Source: Thysanoteuthis rhombus
Lineage: Eukaryota; Mollusca; Cephalopoda; Oegopsida; Thysanoteuthidae
Assembly (NCBI GenBank): GCA_963457665.1
Contig: OY735233.1
Span: 20,164,422 to 20,228,421 of the forward strand
DNA: 64,000 nucleotides
Direction of reading: 5' to 3'
Below the pieces are notes generated by a model, which saw nothing but the letters and a program-made list of their open reading frames with translations, did no database searches and was not told the DNA's origin. The translations under genes were made by a program, and so were the position numbers. This document shows, one piece after another, positions 57,988 through 64,000 of this stretch (the first letter of the stretch is position 1; each line of letters begins with the position of its first letter).

Positions 57988-58661
57988 CAGTGATTCCCAA
58001 AGAGTACGTCTCGGCACCCCAAGGAGCTGCGATTAGCAACCGAGGAGCACCATTGGATACTAGAAGGTTTTGATGATATCAGAAAGTTAATAAGAATTTA
58101 GAAGTTTATTCGAATTGGATAATTTTAAAAAGTTGAAGTTCTTGTTTTCCTTGCAAAGGAATAGTTTTCAATTAACATGAAGAACTCTCCCTCACCGTCA
58201 TTAATTGAACAATCGTAGCATCAATATTTGAAGTCCTGTTGAAAGAAAAAAAATTGAATGAATTAAGTTCGAATAAATTCGCTGGTGTTTTCTTCTGGAA
58301 AACATTTAAAATAGATTAAAAAAAAAAAACTATCAAAAACATCTAGAAATATCACGATTCTGGAGAATGTAGATATTTCTTTAAACCTGTCAAAATATGG
58401 TCCTAAAAAAAGGTATAAGATTTTTTTAGAGATCTAGAGGAGTACTGGGGGCAGTTTTCAAGTCTGTAGACAAAATAGTATGGCCAGGGGTGCCGAAACA
58501 CTAACACATGCACATATAAAGAGATAGAACCTTTTGCCACCTTTGGTGGCTACCGTTGTTCAATCCAGAAAGTTATGTTATGATGTAAACCACAGTTAGA
58601 CATATGAATGAATCCTCATATGCTAAGGGTATCGTGATTTAGAAAAGGTTGAGAACCACTG
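57988..58661. mobile_element. hAT-type element split by a nested family B insertion
   Basis: CAGTGATTCCCAAAG at the left and AGGTTGAGAACCACTG at the right are hAT-like inverted ends, and CTCGGCACCCCAAGG is a typical subterminal block. A complete family B copy lies inside at 58205-58563. Flanking 8-mers (GTTGAGGA, CCATACAG) do not match, so a target duplication is not supported. Confidence 0.55.
58205..58563 (+). mobile_element. Family B element, complete, nested
   Basis: TTGAACAATCGTAG and CTACCGTTGTTCAA are the inverted termini (11 of 14). The interior has CATCTAGAAATATCACGATT, GATCTAGAGGAGTACTGG and GTATGGCCAGGGGTGCC. 359 bp; no coding capacity. Confidence 0.75.
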
Positions 58662-60850
58662 CCATACAGAGCTTTAAACCCATTTTCAAGGAATTTCAGT
58701 CATTGCAGTTCTATGGCTCAAATGTGAATGACAAAAATTTTGGTAACAAAATTGTTTGTTTACTGAAGCGAGGGTGGAGTGTATGTCACGTTTATTTCAA
58801 TTTCTCCAGAAAGGAAAGAAGAAAAGGTAAAAGAGTAGTAACCTAGTTGGGTCGAGCTAATCACTTGGTGAAAGAAAGGTAATGGATGACATTTGCTCTT
58901 TTCTATCCTTTTAATAACCGGTGGTAGGTACGGAAGATGTGTATACAATAGAGGTTTTGGTAAATATGCATCTTGTATCTTTTATCGTGCAATGCAAATA
59001 TTTCACTACACCCTATAATAATTGATTGCGTTGCATCCATACTTTGAGAATGTAACCTGGATGTCAGTCTATACATGGCTGTATTAAATGATTATTTTCT
59101 TGGATTTGGATTATTAATACTAGTCTGTAACCCACCGCTTCGCTGACGTTTATCATAAGTGTATAAATGAAATGGTTATATATTTCAATATAAAGACCTC
59201 TAAAGTCAACAAAAGTATGACGCTTGTATGTTACTAACTTTCTCTGCTCAGCCCACGACCAGGCTGGTGATGACGCAAGATGCTGTTGCCTGGCAAATAA
59301 GCACAGTTTGAAACTGAATCCAGAAATACCAGCGCTATCTAACTGGGTCTGGACAAGAGGAACAACTGGGTGGCAGCAGCTTGCAACCTTGTTGTATAAC
59401 CACGTACAAAACACAATCGCATGTGACAGAAAAATTCAAGGAATAGCTATTTGCATCGTGGCACACGTGCAGGTTCGAAGAGAAGTCATTGTGAATTTAA
59501 CCGTTTGTTGAAGTCAGAAGCACAGTCTCTAAAAAAAAAAATAAAGAAAAACTATGTGAAAGTAAAAGCCTAATAAAGATTTGTGAGGGGAAAAAATGAG
59601 TTCAAATTCTGAAGAAAAGTAGAAAAAGTTGAAAGGAGAATTAACACAACAAACTTCAGGGGTTACCATCGTATATGGTATCTAAAACTCTATCGTTCAG
59701 AGTTGGACATTCAGCCTTCTATCTCACATGGACACTAAAATGCCAGCCACATCATCTAGTTCTTCCCACCCTCACCAACCAGCTAACTGCTAGCAAGGGG
59801 AGATATGGACACTACCAGTGTCATTGTTCAACTGCCACTACACAATTCAAATTTTCTGCTGCTTCTGCTGTCATCATAGCGTCCTTGCTTAAAGAGCCAA
59901 CCAATAAGAAAAGGGAGATACTCTTGAGGTGTCACAACTCTTCCTAAGGAAGACTGCGATTGGCCGATCAACCCTACAACTGATTCCTGCTAAAACTATA
60001 AATTTATCTTCTTTTAGTCTGATGTGCGAACGAACACTTTTTTGCTGCAGCATCAAAATCGAGTCTGAATTGATTCCCTGTTGCAGTAAGAAAGGGAGCA
60101 CTCAATGATACAAGTGTGTCAAAGCAGTTCTCATTTTAAAAATATTTTCTTACTTAGATCTTGGTCTAAATGCATGTCTTTTGGTTCTGGCGATCTCAAA
60201 AGTATCACTGGTTGAATGGACATCCCCAACTTAGTTGGAAATGATACTAGAAGTATTTTTCTATACTGTTCAGTTAAAAAACACATTTTAACCTTAGACC
60301 TGGTGGACTGGTAGCTATCTTGGATTTGACCTCTCACAGTCCTCCCTCAGAGGTCAAATCTGAGTTCCCTTCATGTCTGAAAATAAATCTTATTGTAAAA
60401 AAAAAAAAAGCAAAAAAAACCCTAATACCATTTATGAAAGTTGAAAGATGTATTCAGTGTATGTGTATACCTTTTTGTTACACAATTTCTGTAGTTATTT
60501 GCTAAAATTTGACTAATGTGTACTATTTTAAAGTTTTTTTTTGTCACTGATTTAGGATAAGTTAATTTTATAGTTTGTGGGTGTGGCAAATATACCCTAC
60601 TAAAAGTTAATACCTTTTTCATCATTCCAGACCCTTTACACACTATCTGCATGGTACAATATGATTTTAAACATTCCAGTAATCCTAAACAACTGTAAAC
60701 TTAATCCGTAGCCCTAATTTATAGTGAGTGTCGGTTGTATTTTAGTCTTGAACAATGGAAACCGACATGTACACTTGCGTTAACAGGATTTTTTTTTCTT
60801 TTTTTCTTTGTCAAGAAAAAAAAAGGAGGCCAATACCATTTATGAAAGTT
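58662..60850. other. Non-coding stretch, one unassigned patch
   Basis: At 59115-59520 a segment begins CTAGTCTGTAACCCACCGCT, a motif I recall at the ends of mollusc repeats. It contains a 95-codon frame (59224-59511) without a recognised domain. Imperfect AGTACAATTT-type repeats and A-runs elsewhere. No gene is claimed. Confidence 0.4.
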
Positions 60851-61110
60851 TGAAAAGGTATATGTATCTGCTTGTCCAGGTAATATCTCCAAAACTTCTG
60901 ACTGAATTTCAATGACATTTTGTGGAAGGTTGGGCCACGGGCTATAGAAGAATTGATTGAATTTTGGGTGGGTGCTGGGAATTTTTTCTTTTCCTATTTT
61001 TTTTTTTTTTTATGTCCACTTCCCCAGCAGCATAGCTATTTATGAACTGATTTCCATTCAGTTTTTAGTGACAATGGTGTTGGCTAAGGTATGTGTTTTC
61101 TGAGTGATTT
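60851..61110 (-). repeat. Family C repeat (minus)
   Basis: GACTGAATTTCAATGACATTT, GGTTGGGCCACGGGCTAT, CCCCAGCAGCATAGCTAT, TGATTTCCATTCAGTTTT and GACAATGGTGTTGGCTAAGG follow, reversed, the family C order. Confidence 0.65.
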
Positions 61111-61184
61111 CTAGTTATAGCACTTCATTCTGAAATTCAGGATGTTTTAGCAAAAATATTTCCATTCAGGTAAGTTGTTACATA

Positions 61185-61220
61185 CAAATTTTTTTTTTTT
61201 TTTTTTTTTTTCTTTTTTTA
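61185..61220. repeat. Poly-T tract
   Basis: About 30 T with single interruptions; it could be the poly-A tail of a minus-strand insertion. Low complexity only. Confidence 0.7.
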
Positions 61221-61309
61221 GCAGTAAATTGAAGAATGATTTAAGCAACAAAAACTATGAATATTTAATCAAAAGCGGTCCTCTTTTTCTAATGATCTTC
61301 GATTGATAT

Positions 61310-61930
61310 GCAATTTCTATAAAATTCTTTAGGTTCAGTAGTCACACATACTGTGAAAGCACATATTTTAGCCTTCCTATTACTAACGATTTCATTGTGG
61401 ATATGAAGTTCAAAATGCTTAAAAAGGATGGTAATCTGCCAAAGAAATATCAAATGAATATTGAGGATGCTGCAAGACTATCCCAATTGCCTGAGTTTAG
61501 ACCTTGTGAGGTTTTGAAATGACATAGAGCATTCCATTCAATTCATGTGGGACCAATCTTTCCAACTTCTTTTAACCTTTCCTATTGCTTTAAGATGACA
61601 GGATATGGTTGGCACTTAAGTCCTGTTGTCTCCAGAAAGTGCTTGAACCATTGTTCAATGGTCCTTGGCCACAGCAATGCTCATCATTAGGAACAGGTTT
61701 GGGCCTCCCTTAAGATTTATTATTGGTATACACACTTCCAGATCTATACCTATTGAACCAATGCAAAACAGTTTGCACTGTAGTAGTGTTCACTCCAAAT
61801 GCATTAATGTTATCAGCCACTGGAACAGCAATGTCTCAATTTGGACCAGGCTAGTCACCAATGCTGTTAATGGCACAAAAAAGTCCAATAATGAAAAATT
61901 ATATTTCTATTTACATTGAATCTGCAAGAA
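61310..61930 (-). pseudogene. Internally deleted mariner transposase relic
   Basis: Minus-strand frames give, in order: GVNTTTVQTVLHWFNRYRSG then GRPKPVPNDEH (helix-turn-helix and linker, about 61690-61800), KKLERLVPHELNGM (the WVPHEL motif, about 61530-61565), VLQHPQYSFDISLADYHPF (the YSPDLAPxDYHLF motif, about 61430-61485), and TTEPKEFYRNCISI (the C-terminal PEFYRxGI block, about 61315-61360). The catalytic region between WVPHEL and SPDLAP, including the first two catalytic Asp residues, is missing. Several stops. Homologous to 19225-19800. Confidence 0.8.
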
Positions 61931-62129
61931 ATAAAATTAAGTAAATAACAATCCAATAGTTATTCAAGTCAATTTATCTATCTTATAAAAAGCAAAGCAT
62001 CCATCTGTCCGTCAAACTTTAAAATTTTCTGTCAATGGGGATATCTATTAGAGAGCAGACTCCCTTATTTATTTGCAAATATTAAAAAATTAATAAAGTT
62101 AACATCAGATTGCACTAATTTTCTTGCCC

Positions 62130-62345
62130 CCATCATCATTATCATTAATCTTTTAGAGTCCATTGTTGGACATAGACCTTCCCCAAGATTTGCCAGACAT
62201 CTCTATCATGGATGTTGTAGAGCCAATACTTTCTGAACTTGTCAAGTTGGTACTGCCATCTTATATTCTGCTGTCCACAGTTTTGCATGTAATCTCTGGG
62301 GATCCACATAGAGAACTGAGTAAGAGGCCTTTATTCCAAAATTCA
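62130..62345 (-). mobile_element. RTE-like LINE 3' end fragment
   Basis: CATCATCATTATCATTAATC, GTTGGACATAGACCTTCCCC and CATCTTATATTCTGCTGTCC match the 3' end of the copy at 22395 (CATCATCATCAGTCTTTTAA, GTTGGACATAGACCTTCCCC). Only the last 215 bp of the LINE. Confidence 0.75.
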
Positions 62346-63790
62346 TAACCTGAATGAGAAGAGTGAATTGATACCATTTGGAAGAGAGGAAACTAATGAG
62401 AAATATTGTCTACAAATAGATCATTGGTTCATATACATGTAAATAAATAACACAATACATATCAAGACCATATTCATTCAAAGTGACCTGATGACATTAA
62501 AGTGTTGTTGAGTTAGGGTTGAACTCTTCTTTAATCAACCCTTGAATAGTATGTCAGCGTGGGTCATTCTTCACCGCATGTCACATCATTTTTAGATGCG
62601 CTCATCAATTTGCAGTGGTAATTATCACTGACTGACAATCTGACAAATCTACTGAGCAAACACCTCTCACCATCTCCACAAAATATTCCCTCCCACTCCT
62701 TCTAAAAATTTGATGTTGCTTAAGATCAATTCCAAAATCTTGTATTTTGACTGGATTAGGGCCAGTTTCACTGATAGGTTTATTTCAGTTTATAATTTGT
62801 TTATGAAAATAGAAAGTAAGTTCAATGTTTTCATGTATAATAAATTCATTACTGTTATAAAAATGCAAGGGAGAGAACTCGTGTTTATGGTCTGACTTTC
62901 AGGCTTGTTTATTTGACAACCGTCTACAACACGACAGGTCGTAGATTAGTTATGTCAGAAGATTTATAGTGATACACTTTTTTTTTCTTCTATGTAACTG
63001 GTAAGTATTTTTCATGTCTGAAGCTGAGAGTTATTCTTAGCCCTTCCCAAAAAACACGGATTTTAACCTAACAAAACTCTTACCCATGTGTAGGTTTTCA
63101 GAAATTGTAATTTACAAATATATATTACAACTAGCATGAAATTAATATTTTAGTATAAATGTATTTACTGCTAACAAGAACTGCATTTAATTTTGAAACC
63201 ATAAGGCAGCAGGATTTGTTTAAAGAAACAAATTTCTTTTTTAATGTGAAAAAAAATCGGTATTATTCATAAAAAAAATCGGAGATGTTTATATTAGTCT
63301 TCTGTTCTACTATGAAGACAGTGGCAGTATAGTGATGTAAATGTTGATGCAGACACACAGCTGTTTGCTTTAATGCATGTGAACACACAGACACAAGCTT
63401 TGCTTTGCTCTCTTTCTATTTGCTTCAGTGTGATAGAAACTAACAAATAAAAATTGTGACATTGGCTTCTATATATCGAGTGACACTTTCTGTCTTGAAG
63501 CTGCAGTGAAATTAACACGGCTTTCTTTAATGATTTTGGCAAACTTCAATATGCTCACCAGAAATAAATCTTTTTTTTTTCTTTTTTTTTTCCTTTCCTC
63601 TGAAAACGTTAATGATGGAAAAGTAAAAACTCATTCTGTAAAACACCATTTGACAAATTTTGTATCATTGATTTTAATATTTCTGCCGATTATTCTCTCG
63701 TTTTCTATCGTTAACGAACTTGTACATCATTTTAAAACTAGCCCTGTACCCATTATAAAACGAGTGGATTATTTATGTATGGATTGTCAT
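62346..63790. other. Non-coding stretch, nothing recognised
   Basis: AT-rich; poly-T near 63570. A frame at 63506-63841 shows no recognisable domain. Confidence 0.4.
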
Positions 63791-63797
63791 TTCTGCC

Positions 63798-63950
63798 CAG
63801 GATCAGAGTGTAGTATCTGTGTTGGATCAGAGTATCTGTGAACTCTGTGCAGTATGAGAGTGTAGTTTCTGTGTGCTCTGCTTGGAATCAATTTCGCTCC
63901 AAGGTACTTCTGCCTCTATGATCAAAGTGTAGTATCTGTTCGCAGTACAC
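63798..63950. repeat. Degenerate tandem of U2 snRNA-like motifs
   Basis: GATCAGAGTGTAGTATCTGT (63801), GGATCAGAGTATCTGTG (63834), GAGAGTGTAGTTTCTGTG (63856) and ATCAAAGTGTAGTATCTGTT (63921) share the branchpoint-recognition segment of U2 snRNA. Spacing is irregular (about 30-67 bp). The remaining U2 domains are absent. May continue past the window. Confidence 0.55.
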
Positions 63951-64000
63951 ACTTGGGTATCTTTGTGCTGGGGGCAATGACATGGCCAATGATAGCTTAC

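Noticed and set aside
59224-59511. 95-codon frame with relatively balanced codon use
   Set aside because: No domain, signal peptide or splice signals recognised; begins within repeat-like sequence, so not called a gene.
1-64000. Prokaryotic-type systems (operons, CRISPR arrays, phage or defence islands)
   Set aside because: Gene density, introns, SINEs, LINEs and microsatellites show animal nuclear DNA; nothing of this kind is present.

Overview
The window is animal nuclear DNA from a large, AT-rich, intron- and repeat-dominated genome. I see no bacterial-style gene density, no operons and no CRISPR array. A mollusc, most likely a cephalopod, is the best guess. The grounds are tRNA-derived SINEs, many short terminal-inverted-repeat (TIR) elements, long AT/TG microsatellites, mariner and hAT remnants, RTE-type LINE fragments, and decayed copies of an unnamed multicopy protein family that I recall from cephalopod and cnidarian genomes. 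The species cannot be fixed from sequence alone.

Only one stretch looks like a functional host exon: the first coding exon of a CDK4/6-type cyclin-dependent kinase at 48574-48827 (+). It sits behind a strong polypyrimidine tract and AG acceptor and ends at a GTAAGT donor. No further kinase exon was recognised in the next 15 kb, so the downstream intron appears to exceed 15 kb. Sequence upstream of 48554 is either the intron after a 5'UTR exon or intergenic DNA.

Layout. 1-10 kb: a 29-bp tandem repeat, copies of dispersed family A, a TG-rich tract, AT-rich low-complexity DNA and a tRNA-like SINE head. 10-20 kb: families A, B and C, a 105-bp satellite, long (AT)n tracts, a TIR element, SINEs and a mariner relic. 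20-30 kb: SINEs, a LINE 3' end, a small TIR element, and a 4.7-kb long-inverted-repeat element (about 23.96-28.64 kb) whose outer arms carry tandem units of about 155 bp. 30-36 kb: a 60-bp tandem repeat, a LINE insertion with its 5' part inverted (twin-priming architecture), more family A, and a hairpin. 36-40.6 kb: a comparatively repeat-poor, very AT-rich block holding a 291-bp TIR element with a U2 snRNA-like segment. 40.9-48.5 kb: SINEs, a decayed multicopy protein gene with its own tandem repeats, families A and B. 48.5-64 kb: the kinase exon, SINEs, hAT-type elements (one with a nested family B insertion), a second mariner relic, a LINE 3' end and degenerate U2-like repeats at the window edge.

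Most of the window is therefore transposon-derived. The informative part is the architecture and layering of these elements, including several apparently unnamed families with recognisable termini. Nearly all the remaining short open frames are repeat fragments, microsatellite translations or chance frames and are not annotated as genes. Coordinates of repeats were read by eye and may be off by 5-20 bp.
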